From positions 78,413,401 through 78,477,400 of the forward strand of contig CM049315.1 of the NCBI GenBank assembly GCA_026874595.1: a stretch of DNA of 64,000 nt, given 5' to 3'. The position numbers and the translations under genes were made by a program. The notes under the pieces were generated by a model. That model was not told where the DNA came from. It saw only the letters and a list, made by a program, of their open reading frames with translations, and did not search any database. Source of the DNA: Sipunculus nudus (taxonomy: Eukaryota > Annelida > Sipuncula > Golfingiida > Sipunculidae). Of the stretch, positions 23,735-35,000 are shown piece after piece (within the stretch, counting starts at the first letter, position 1; each line of letters opens with the position of its first letter).

Positions 23735-26700
23735 GGCCCTCAGCCCTTAGGCTGATGGGCTATTGTCGTTACCCAAGCTGTCGGTCGGTCCGTCTGTCCG
23801 GCGTCCGTTAACTTTTACCTTGTGAGTGGGATATCTTGAAAAGGATTCACCTTCAGAATTTTATTTCTTCGGTAAAGATGTATATCGACAAAATCTCGGT
23901 CAAGTTCGAAGATGGGTGACCTTGACCTATTTTTAGCTCAGCTGACTGTAAGTCATCTGAGCTATAGTCGTGGTCCTTTGTCCGTCGTCCGTCCGTCCGG
24001 CCGTCGGCCGTCCGTCCGTTAACAGGGCACGTTTTAAAACCGTTTGACCTACGAATCCAAAATTCTGCATACCATTAGATGTCCCCAAAATCTCCTACCA
24101 TACCGAAAATTGGGTCATTAGAACTTCGTTCCTACGAGATATTAAGGAAAAATCTCTGTTTTCCATAAAAAAGCAATTGTTACACTTCAAGTCTGCCTAA
24201 TATCAAAACCACTGATCTGTTTTTGATCATATTTAGTATTCATATTCTTCCATATATTTTCTGTGCACATACCAAAAATTAGGTCAGTATTGGGTATTAT
24301 TTTGAAGTTATAGGCCCAAATATAATGCAATTTTTTAAAAATCAGGAAATATATTTGCTCACTTAACATGAGAATTGCTGAAGCTGAAGACTTTTTTTCA
24401 GGAATATAACTTTATTTAATCAAGATTAAATTGTTTACCCAAAATTAGATCTGAATTTTGCAAATTTTTCAAGTTATTAGCATAAAGAAAAAATTAATAC
24501 CTTAAATTTTGTCCAACTTTGGCAGTGGCACGTTTTTTCCCTGTAAGCACTGTTGATTTAATTTTCACAGCATATATACAAAAGGATTTAATCTTTTAAA
24601 ATCTGAAATTTCAAAGAAATTGTTTGAAAAGAGTAGCTTTTATTCAAGTTTTCATACACCATGTCAAGTATTGTTTATATCTGGCCCACCTAGTAGTACA
24701 GCCTTCACTTGCATTATGTAACCCACCCAGGCAGCTTGCCTTGACCCAGCTTGGCCACTACTAGCAGGCTTCTCCTCTGCCCTGCACTCAACCCCCCCCC
24801 CCCCCCCCAGTGGGTGCATAAACTAGATAAATGTTATAATTTTCTGTATTTTATTTTATTCTTGGACATGCTACATTTTAGATTTTGGATTGTACCACCA
24901 GGGTTACAATGATTAAAGTGCACATTTAATTGTGTCCACAAAGTGATGTATTGCTATGAAAGTATGGATGTTCATCAGATAAGTAATGCTTTACTTCAGA
25001 AGAGTAAAACTTCACCAGGTGTGAAATTGACTATTAATTCCAGTTATTAATTATAGCTTAGATTGTAATTAGCATAATGATATTGTTTTTCCCTCATTCA
25101 ACCAACAGTGTGAATACTTTATTTGAAAAGATGTTTTTATTTTATCAAATTTACTGAATCTTTTATTTTATTTCGGTGAATAAAATTAAGCTTGTCCTGA
25201 AAACTCCAATGTGCAAAACTTTTTAATAGGAATTCAAGGAATAATTTTGTAGATGCCATGTTGTGGCATTATTTTCTTTTACATTCAGTTTAAACATTTG
25301 ATTTAAAAATAATAAAATATATGTGTATGCATAATATGACCCAATGTGAGCTACAATCTGGATATATAATGATTGCAACTTAGAATTCTAATATTTTAAC
25401 TTATATTTTCACTTTTATATTACAAATTTATAACACTTGTAAATAAAAAAAATGAATCAGATAAAAACTATTAATAAAAAAAGTGGATATGCTAAAAAAA
25501 TAGGCTTGTATATAAACTTAAATGCATTATTCCTTTGAAAGTGAAATGAAGGTATTAGTCCATTCTGTCCACTTGCCTGTCCATCTGTAAATTTTTCATA
25601 TGCATCACAGTATCTCAAAACTGTTACTGTTTTTCTTCATGACAGTCTTGTCAGAGTATTAGTTTGCAATCATATATTGAGAACTTTACTATAACCAAGT
25701 AGGAGGACCCTTTCCTCTTAGCTTCTCATATGCTTATATAAATATAAAACATTACAATAGAATATTTTTCATATTTTGCATTTGCAAAAATTTCAAACTT
25801 TTGTCATGACCCATGGGTCCTTTGTTTATATTCTGGATTCTCCACATCATTGTTTGGCAAAAACTGAATAAATACAGACATGGTGCAAATACTTTGCAAA
25901 TGTATATGAATATGAATATGAATATGTACTCCATTATAAAATTTCTTGCATAAGAATGGGAATTCAGGTAAAAATGAAATTATTTGAATACCAGTGCAAA
26001 TACTTTCAAAATGTATTCATGAATGCATATATTCTATAATATTATTTTAATAATTAGTTCAGTTATATTTTATTTAAAAAATCATATGATTCTCTTATTA
26101 TTTTTAATAAATATTATATTGGCACAACATTTGTTATTAAATTTTAATAAATAGTTGAACTTTTATTTTATGTGCTGCTTATAAGTTATATGGCCAGGTC
26201 AAAATCTGTGTGGCAATAGCACTCCATTTGTTAATAAAATAAGTGAAATCAATCCTCTTCCCTGTCTCCAAAAATACTATCAAAATCATACATAAGCTAA
26301 ACACCAACAACTCATAATAAAGCTTATATTTATTACCACACAAAACCAGCATATGCCTCTTTCCCAAATCATATTTTTTATCATATATAACAGCTGAGCG
26401 CCGTGACCCATGGGTCCCTTGTTTCTACATTTTTGAGCTGATTATAGAAAAACACTTAGATGCTTATTACTCAGGAACAATTTGGTGGATTTTCACAAAA
26501 CTTACTATGATTATTGGGACTGATAGTCTGTACCTGCTATACAAGTTTGGTGGCACCACCTACAATTTCTGATTTTTAATGAATTTTTATCGGATTTTTC
26601 AACTTTGGGCTTGTGAGCGGGATATCTCGAAAAGGATTCACCGTAAGAATTTTATTTTTTTGGTGAAGATGTATATTGACAAAATCTGGGTCAAGTTTAA

Positions 26701-27278
26701 AGATAGGTGACCTTGACCAATTTAGCTGATTATAGAAAAAACATTAAGAAGCTTATTTCTCAGGAACCATTGGATGGATTTTCACAATACTTACTATGAT
26801 CATAGGGACTGATGGTCTGTAACTGCTGCACAAGTTTGGGGGCGCCACCTGCAATTTCTGATTTTTTAACTTTGGCCTTGTGAGTGGGATATCTCTAAAA
26901 GGATTCACAATAGGAATTTTATTACTTTGGTGAAGATGTATATCAACAAAAATCTTGTTCATTTTCGAAGATGGGTGACCTTGACCTACTTTTCAAGGTC
27001 ACAGAGCTTATAATAGAATAAAACTTAGAAGCTTATTTTTCAGGAAGCATTTGGTGGATTGTTATGAATCATGGTACATACCTCTCCATTTTAAATTTAT
27101 AACTGAGACATGTACAGATATACATCCATGTGAGAACAGATATTTAGTACTTGTTACTGTTACCTCCTCTAAACACTGTTCTTTTGGCTGAGGGCTTTTG
27201 TCAGCTTTTGCTGATATTCTAGTTTTTCATCAGCGTTGTTCTAGTGTCTCTCAAGCCCAGCTTTTGCTGATATTCTAG
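23735..27278 (+). mobile_element. Type D Helitron-like element, itself split by type C
   Basis: The 5' end has GCCCTCAGCC at 23,736-23,745. The exact inverse GGCTGAGGGC occurs at 27,186-27,195, followed by the hairpin TCAGC-TTTT-GCTGA (27,201-27,214), TATT and terminal CTAG (27,219-27,222). A 56-bp duplication then repeats that terminus to 27,278. A GTCCGTCTGTCCGGCGTCCG run follows the 5' end. Core units of about 280 bp (GATATCTCGAAAAGGATTC, GTGACCTTGACC, GGTGGCACCACC at about 26,549) lie at 23,815-23,930 and 26,424-27,180; between them sits a type C element. Both flanks are consecutive LINE ORF1 codons, and the site is a T-run. No coding capacity is seen. Confidence 0.75.
23931..26423 (+). 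mobile_element. Type C element nested in type D
   Basis: Starts TTTTAGCTCAGCTGACTG with GCTCAGCTGA at 23,936-23,945 in a hairpin with AAGTCATCTGAGCTA. A GTCCGTCC run is followed by one C unit and the long C-specific region. It ends ACAGCTGAGC (26,390-26,399), a TGACCCATGGGTCC hairpin and CTTGTT (26,418-26,423). A second copy of the CATGACCCATGGGTCC-type end occurs internally at about 25,806. The type D core continues on both sides. Unlike A and B, the C core has no GGTGGCGCCACC that I could find. Confidence 0.75.
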
Positions 27279-27309
27279 TTTTTCATCAGCATTGTTCTAG
27301 TGTCTCTCC
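27203..27309 (+). repeat. 56-bp tandem duplication across the type D 3' junction
   Basis: AGCTTTTGCTGATATTCTAG followed by LINE flank TTTTTCATCAGC(G/A)TTGTTCTAG occurs at 27,203 and again at 27,259. Each copy joins the element terminus to about 30 bp of LINE ORF1. The two copies differ at one base in the flank. The outer copy continues into LINE ORF1 sequence. Confidence 0.8.
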
Positions 27310-27884
27310 TCACGAATCTGACTATAATAGGTCGCTTTTCTCCTCTGCTGGGTAACCTGTGACTGACACTGATATCCTCAGGTTTGATTGTGACTCCTGC
27401 CACTTTAAGCCAAGTTTATGGCAATGTCATTCGTATTTTCATCTGGTGACTGAGTCACCCCATTGATCCCCATTGAGCCTTCCAGTCGATCAAAATCAAA
27501 CCTTTGTTTTTGTAGTTCTCTCCTCAGTGCCACAACTTCCTTCCTGCTTTCCTCCAACTCTTTTTTTATATCCAGTTTCATATCATTCAGTAACTGTTTT
27601 GCAGTGGTTGTAACTGCAGACGTTACAGCTGAGGTGACGGCCTCTACAAGCACAGGTTGAACTTGTGCCATCACTTGCGCTACAACTTCCCCTATTGTCG
27701 CCCCTGATACATTTTTAGAGGTTTTCCTCCCCTTATTTTCACTTGTGACCGTGCTCAAGTCACTCACCGAGGCTTTTACAGCGTCATGCACTGCCACTGA
27801 CACATTGCTTAGAAACACATCATCATCAGATGCAGATTCTGTTGCCAGACAAGTAAACTGGTTTCCGTCGCCATTTGCCACCAT
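27279..27884 (-). pseudogene. LINE ORF1 N-terminal part
   Basis: Minus-strand ATG at 27,884 opens a 159-codon frame. The N-terminal part is Ser/Thr/Val-rich. Residues about 95-140 form a charged heptad-like coiled coil (LLNDMKLDIKKELEESRKEV, ALRRELQKQRFDFDRLE), followed by GINGV and PDENTNDIAINLA. A one-base shift at about 27,406 hides the continuation VAGVTIKPEDISVSHRLPSR then RPIIVRFVRRDTRTMLMK, which is characteristic of LINE ORF1 RNA-binding proteins. It ends at the type D border in the middle of the protein. The remainder is at 23,471-23,734. Confidence 0.75.
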
Positions 27885-27901
27885 GTTGACACCATAGGTC
27901 T

Positions 27902-28666
27902 GTCATCAAGGGAGGTTCATGAAAAGTCTCTGTGAAAACATGAAATTATGTCTCTGTTACCCATATCCTTCGTAGTAAGTACCCCTCAGAATAATTAAAA
28001 ATTTGATACAAATTTAAACTCCAGTATCTGAATAACCAATGCATTGATCTCCATGATTCTTTGCAGGCATATTAATCATGGAGTGTTCCATCAGTTCCTG
28101 CAAACTGGTGGCACCACCTGTATTTTTTTCAATTTTTTAGGCATTTTTTCTCTATTTATGAAACCTTCAAATGAAGTGGTCATCTGTTAACATGCCACAA
28201 ACTGTAACTGCTGTACCTAGAATCGTCTTACTTGACATCCAGGAAGACTAATGAAAAATCTCCTTGGAAACCTGAAATTAGGTTTCTGTTACCCATATTC
28301 TCCGAGCTATAGGGCTCATAAATTATACCCCCAAGAATAATTAAAAATTTGATACAAACAAAAGCTCCAGTATCTGAATAGCTAATGCCTTGATAGCCAT
28401 GATTCTTTGGATATATATTGATCATGCAGTGTTTCATCAGTTCCTGCAGACTAGTGGCACTTCCTGTATTTTTTTCAAATTTTTATGCATTTTTTTTCTA
28501 TTTATGAGACCTTCAAATGAAGTTGTCATCTGTCCAAAAGCCCACTGAAACCCATTTCTAAGGACTTTTCACAAAATTCCTGATTGTTTGCACTATGGCA
28601 GTCATTTTGCTCATTGTTCAACATTCCTTGAATTCAGCTGAGCGTCATGGCCCATGGGCCACTTGT
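27902..28666 (+). repeat. Type A core and 3' terminus of the outer element
   Basis: Resumes TCATCAAGGGAGGTTCATG in the register left off at 19,097. It contains two A units with GGTGGCACCACC-type palindromes and ends with TCAGCTGAGC (28,634-28,643), the TGGCCCATGGGCCA hairpin and CTTGTT. The last part before the end (CCCACTGAAACCC...) differs from other A tails. Confidence 0.75.
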
Positions 28667-29060
28667 TATAATGTATGGCTACATTTAAAATTCTCTAAAG
28701 TGAAACCTGTTACAGTGCATGAGTAAATATGTGCAGTAAAGAATATTGTATATATGGATAATTAGTGAGTCACTTAATTATTATCAACAATATAAATGTC
28801 AACGATATATACATCATTTATTATTATGAATGATATTTCATCAAAATACTGATTATTTGCATTTTCATTTAACTGATTATTTGTATTTTCATAACCTTAC
28901 TAGTCTATTTCATGTAATTATGTGAGGTATACATTAATATTGCATTTGTATATTTACCCAAAAATATAAAATTTATAGTAATTTTTAATTTTTAGTAGTT
29001 TTGGATTGATTAATCTGGGGGGGGGGCTTTGTCCTACACCCAGCAATGATCTGGTCTGAA
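28667..29060. other. Unassigned AT-rich spacer before the satellite
   Basis: About 390 bp with no recognised gene or repeat. It contains a G9 run near 29,020. The satellite starts abruptly after ATCTGGTCTGAA. Confidence 0.5.
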
Positions 29061-32000
29061 GGTTATTCCTGCAATCCTAAAGACGCATTCAACAGGGGCT
29101 GAATTAGGCAAGAGGGGCAAGATAAGGGGCTTCTCAGGGCTCTTTCAGGGGGTTTTTCTTTTGCCTACTCATAGATACCTAGTTTATTTAGATGCTGCAA
29201 TAGTCAGTGAGCTTGTCCTTATCATAAGGTTATTCCTGCATTCCTAAAGACGCATTCAACAGGGGCTGAATTAGGCAAGAGGGGCAAGATAAGGGGCTTC
29301 TCAGGGCTCTTTCAGGGGGTTTTTCTTTTGCCTACTCATAGATACCTAGTTTATTTAGATGCTGCAATAATCAGTGAGCTTGTCCTTATCATAAGGTTAT
29401 TCCAGCAATCCTAAAGACGCATTCAACAGGGGCTGAATTAGGCAAGAGGGGCAAGATAAGGGGCTTCTCAGGGCTCTTTCAGGGGGTTTCTCTTTTGCCT
29501 ACTCATAGATACCTAGTTTATTTAGATGCTGCAATAATCAGTGAGCTTGTCCTTATCATAAGGTTATTCCTGCAATCCTAAAGACGCATTCAACAGGGGC
29601 TGAATTAGGCAAGAGGGGCAAGATAAGGGGCTTCTCAGGGCTCTTTCAGGGGGTTTCTCTTTTGCCTACTCATAGATACCTAGTTTATTTAGATGCTGCA
29701 ATAATCAGTGAGCTTGTCCTTATCATAAGGTTATTCCTGCAATCCTAAAGACGCATTCAACAGGGGCTGAATTAGGCAAGAGGGGCAAGATAAGGGGCTT
29801 CTCAGGGCTCTTTCAGGGGGTTTCTCTTTTGCCTACCCATAGATACCTAGTTTATTTAGATGCTGCAATAATCAGTGAGCTTGTCCTTATCATAAGGTTA
29901 TTCCTGCAATCCTAAAGACGCATTCAACAGGGGCTGAATTAGGCAAGAGGGGCAAGATAAGGGGCTTCTCAGGGCTCTTTTAGGGGGTTTCTCTTTTGCC
30001 TACTCATAGATACCTAGTTTATTTAGATGCTGCAATAATCAGTGAGCTTGTCCTTATCATAAGGTTATTCCTGCAATCCTAAAGACGCATTCAACAGAGG
30101 CTGAATTAGGCAAGAGGGGCAAGATAAGGGGCTTCTCAGGGCTCTTTCAGGGGGTTTCTCTTTTGCCTACTCATAGATACCTAGTTTATTTAGATGCTGC
30201 AATAATCAGTGAGCTTGTCCTTATCATAAGGTTATTCCTGCAATCCTAAAGACGCATTCAACAGGGGCTGAATTAGGCAAGAAGGGCAAGATAAAGGGCT
30301 TCTCAGGGCTCTTTCAGGGGGTTTCTCTTTTGCCTACTCATAGATACCTAGTTTATTTAGATGCTGCAATAATCAGTGAGCTTGTCCTTATCATAAGGTT
30401 ATTCCTGCAATCCTAAAGACGCATTCAACAGGGGCTGAATTAGGCAAGAGGGGCAAGATAAGGGGCTTCTCAGGGCCCTTTCAGGGGGTTTCTCTTTTGC
30501 CTACTCATAGATACCTAGTTTATTTAGATGCTGCAATAATCAGTGAGCTTGTCCTTATCATAAGGTTATTCCTGCAATCCTAAAGAGGCATTCAACAGGG
30601 GCTGAATTAGGCAAGAGGGGCAAGATAAGGGGCTTCTCAGGGCTCTTTCAGGGGGTTTCTCTTTTGCCTACTCATAGATACCTAGTTTATTTAGATGCTG
30701 CAATAATCAGTGAGCTTGTCCTTATCATAAGGTTATTCCTGCAATCCTAAAGACGCATTCAACAGGGGCTGAATTAGGCAAGAGGGGCAAGATAAGGGGC
30801 TTCTCAGGGCTCTTTCAGGGGGTTTCTCTTTTGCCTACCCATAGATACCTAGTTTATTTAGATGCTGCAATAATCAGTGAGCTTGTCCTTATCATAAGGT
30901 TATTCCTGCAATCCTAAAGACGCATTCAACAGGGGCTGAATTAGGCAAGAGGGGCAAGATAAGGGGCTTCTCAGGGCTCTTTCAGGGGGTTTCTCTTTTG
31001 CCTACTCATAGATACCTAGTTTATTTAGATGCTGCAATAATCAGTGAGCTTGTCCTTATCATAAGGTTATTCCTGCAATCCTAAAGACGCATTCAACAGG
31101 AGCTGAATTAGGCAAGAGGGGCAAGATAAGGGGCTTCTCAGGGCTCTTTCAGGGGGTTTCTCTTTTGCCTACTCATAGATACCTAGTTTATTTAGATGCT
31201 GCAGTAATCAGTGAGCTTGTCCTTATCATAAGGTTATTCCTGCAATCCTAAAGACACATTCAACAGGGGCTGAATTAGGCAAGAGGGGCAAGATAAGGGG
31301 CTTCTCAGGGCTCTTTCAGGGGGTTTCTCTTTTGCCTACTCATAGATACCTAGTTTATTTAGATGCTGCAGTAATCAGTGAGCTTGTCCTTATCATAAGG
31401 TTATTCCTGCAATCCTAAAGACGCATTCAACAGGGGCTGAATTAGGCAAGAGGAACTTCTCAGGGCTCTTTCAGGGGGTTTCTCTTTTGCCTACCCATAG
31501 ATACCTAGTTTATTTAGATGCTGCAATAATCAGTGAGCTTGTCCTTATCATAAGATTATTCCTGCAATCCTAAAGACGCATTCAACAGGGGCTGAATTAG
31601 GCAAGAGGGGCTTCTCAGGGCTCTTTCAGGGGGTTTCTCTTTTGCCTACCCATAGATACCTAGTTTATTTAGATGTTGCAGTAATCAGTGAGCTTGTCCT
31701 TATCATAAGGTTATTCCTGCAATCCTAAAGACGCATTCAACAGGGGCTGAATTAGGCAAGAGGGGCAAGATAAGGGGCTTCTCAGGGCTCTTTCAGGGGG
31801 TTTCTCTTTTGCCTACTCATAGATACCTAGTTTATTTAGATGCTGCAATAATCAGTGAGCTTGTCCTTATCATAAGGTTATTCCTGCATTCCTAAAGACG
31901 CATTCAACAGGGGCTGAATTAGGCAAGAGGGGCAAGATAAGGGGCTTCTCAGGGCTCTTTCAGGGGGTTTCTCTTTTGCCTACCCATAGATACCTAGTTT

Positions 32001-35000
32001 ATTTAGATGCTGCAATAATCAGTGAGCTTGTCCTTATCATAAGGTTATTCCTGCAATCCTAAAGACGCATTCAACAGGGGCTGAATTAGGCAAGAGGGGC
32101 AAGATAAGGGGCTTCTCAGGGCTCTTTCAGGGGGTTTCTCTTTTGTCTACTCATAGATACCTAGTTTATTTAGATGCTGCAGTAATCAGTGAGCTTGTCC
32201 TTATCATAAGGTTATTCCTGCAATCCTAAAGACGCATTCAACAGGGGCTGAAGTAGGCAAGAGGGGCAAGATAAGGGGCTTCTCAGGGCTCTTTCAGGGG
32301 GTTTCTCTTTTGCCTACTCATAGATACCTAGTTTATTTAGATGCTGCAATAATCAGTGAGCTTGTCCTTATCATAAGGTTATTCCTGCATTCCTAAAGAC
32401 GCATTCAACAGGGGCTGAATTAGGCAAGAGGGGCAAGATAAGGGGCTTCTCAGGGCTCTTTCAGAGGGTTTCTCTTTTGCCTACTCATAGATACCTAGTT
32501 TATTTAGATGCTGCAGTAATCAGTGAGCTTGTCCTTATCATAAGGTTATTCCTGCAATCCTAAAGACGCATTCAACAGGGGCTGAATTAGGCAAGAGGGG
32601 CAAGATAAGGGGCTTCTCAGGGCTCTTTCAGGGGGTTTCTCTTTTGCCTACTCATAAATACCTAGTTTATTTAGATGCTGCAGTAATCAGTGAGCTTGTC
32701 CTTATCATAAGGTTATTCCTGCAATCCTAAAGACACATTCAACAGGGGCTGAATTAGGCAAGAGGGGCAAGATAAGGGGCTTCTCAGGGCTCTTTCAGGG
32801 GGTTTCTCTTTTGCCTACTCATAGATACCTAGTTTATTTAGATGCTGCAGTAATCAGTGAGCTTGTCCTGATCATAAGGTTATTCCTGCAATCCTAAAGA
32901 CGCATTCAACAGGGGCTGAATTAGGCAAGAGGAACTTCTCAGGGCTCTTTCAGGGGGTTTCTCTTTTGCCTACCCATAGATACCTAGTTTATTTAGATGC
33001 TGCAATAATCAGTGAGCTTGTCCTTATCATAAGGTTATTCCTGCAATCCTAAAGACGCATTCAACAGGGGCTGAATTAGGCAAGAGGGGCTTCTCAGGGC
33101 TCTTTCAGGGGGTTTCTCTTTTGCCTACTCATAGATACCTAGTTTATTTAGATGCTGCAGTAATCAGTGAGCTTGTCCTTATCATAAGGTTATTCCTGCA
33201 ATCCTAAAGACGCATTCAACAGGGGCTGAATTAGGCAAGAGGGGCAAGATAAGGGGCTTCTCAGGGCTCTTTCAGGGGGTTTCTCTTTTGTCTACTCATA
33301 GATACCTAGTTTATTTAGATGCTGCAGTAATCAGTGAGCTTGTCCTTATCATAAGGTTATTCCTGCAATCCTAAAGACGCATTCAACAGGGGCTGAATTA
33401 GGCAAGAGGGGCAAGATAAGGGGCTTCTCAGGGCTCTTTCAGGGGGTTTCTCTTTTGCCTACCCATAGATACCTAGTTTATTTAGATGCTGCAATAATCA
33501 GTGAGCTTGTCCTTATCATAAGGTTATTCCTGCAATCCTAAAGACGCATTCAACAGGGGCTGAATTAGGCAAGAGGGGCAAGATAAGGGGCTTCTCAGGG
33601 CTCTTTCAGGGGGTTTCTCTTTTGCCTACTCATAGATACCTAGTTTATTTAGATGCTGCAATAATCAGTGAGCTTGTCCTTATCATAAGGTTATTCCTGC
33701 AATCCTAAAGACGCATTCAACAGAGGCTGAATTAGGCAAGAGGGGCAAGATAAGGGGCTTCTCAGGGCTCTTTCAGGGGGTTTCTCTTTTGCCTACTCAT
33801 AGATACCTAGTTTATTTAGATGCTGCAATAATCAGTGAGCTTGTCCTTATCATAAGGTTATTCCTGCAATCCTAAAGACGCATTCAACAGGGGCTGAATT
33901 AGGCAAGAAGGGCAAGATAAAGGGCTTCTCAGGGCTCTTTCAGGGGGTTTCTCTTTTGCCTACTCATAGATACCTAGTTTATTTAGATGCTGCAATAATC
34001 AGTGAGCTTGTCCTTATCATAAGGTTATTCCTGCAATCCTAAAGACGCATTCAACAGGGGCTGAATTAGGCAAGAGGGGCAAGATAAGGGGCTTCTCAGG
34101 GCCCTTTCAGGGGGTTTCTCTTTTGCCTACTCATAGATACCTAGTTTATTTAGATGCTGCAATAATCAGTGAGCTTGTCCTTATCATAAGGTTATTCCTG
34201 CAATCCTAAAGAGGCATTCAACAGGGGCTGAATTAGGCAAGAGGGGCAAGATAAGGGGCTTCTCAGGGCTCTTTCAGGGGGTTTCTCTTTTGCCTACTCA
34301 TAGATACCTAGTTTATTTAGATGCTGCAATAATCAGTGAGCTTGTCCTTATCATAAGGTTATTCCTGCAATCCTAAAGACGCATTCAACAGGGGCTGAAT
34401 TAGGCAAGAGGGGCAAGATAAGGGGCTTCTCAGGGCTCTTTCAGAGGGTTTCTCTTTTGCCTACCCATAGATACCTAGTTTATTTAGATGCTGCAATAAT
34501 CAGTGAGCTTGTCCTTATCATAAGGTTATTCCTGCAATCCTAAAGACGCATTCAACAGGGGCTGAATTAGGCAAGAGGGGCAAGATAAGGGGCTTCTCAG
34601 GGCTCTTTCAGGGGGTTTCTCTTTTGCCTACTCATAGATACCTAGTTTATTTAGATGCTGCAATAATCAGTGAGCTTGTCCTTATCATAAGGTTATTCCT
34701 GCAATCCTAAAGACGCATTCAACAGGAGCTGAATTAGGCAAGAGGGGCAAGATAAGGGGCTTCTCAGGGCTCTTTCAGGGGGTTTCTCTTTTGCCTACTC
34801 ATAGATACCTAGTTTATTTAGATGCTGCAGTAATCAGTGAGCTTGTCCTTATCATAAGGTTATTCCTGCAATCCTAAAGACACATTCAACAGGGGCTGAA
34901 TTAGGCAAGAGGGGCAAGATAAGGGGCTTCTCAGGGCTCTTTCAGGGGGTTTCTCTTTTGCCTACTCATAGATACCTAGTTTATTTAGATGCTGCAGTAA

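Larger units (their letters stand above)
19098..27901 (-). mobile_element. Decayed LINE, 5'-3' on minus strand, split by two nested elements
   Basis: In minus-strand order: ORF1 N-terminal part (27,884-27,279), type D insertion, ORF1 C-terminal part (23,734-23,471), ORF2 endonuclease start (about 23,345-23,166), type A[B] insertion, ORF2 reverse transcriptase C-terminus (20,811-19,960), 3' untranslated region, and an ATT-type microsatellite tail at 19,098-19,132. The order and strand fit one LINE copy. Most of the endonuclease and the reverse transcriptase core are missing at the A[B] junction, so a deletion also occurred. Flanks on both sides are type A core in register, so the LINE inserted into an A element. 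The clade is not assigned. Confidence 0.65.
12287..28666 (+). mobile_element. Outer A/C-type Helitron-like element with nested insertions
   Basis: The left end has GCTCAGCTGA at 12,291-12,300 in a 5' hairpin. The right end has the exact inverse, TCAGCTGAGC, at 28,634-28,643, then the hairpin TGGCCCATGGGCCA (28,648-28,661) and CTTGTT. Read outside-in, the content is C core (to 15,073), A core, hAT-like insert (16,174-18,306), A core, LINE (19,098-27,901, itself nested), A core, right end. The A core breaks off at ...CTTGACAT before the LINE and resumes at TCATCAAGGGAGG after it, which matches the uninterrupted order in other copies (CTTGACATCCAGGGAGG). This supports one original element split by later insertions. 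Exact 5' border is uncertain by a few T bases. Confidence 0.65.

Noticed and set aside
27405-27884. Coiled-coil host protein on the minus strand
   Set aside because: A one-base shift links it to a typical LINE ORF1 continuation, and its C-terminal part lies beyond the inserted type D element.
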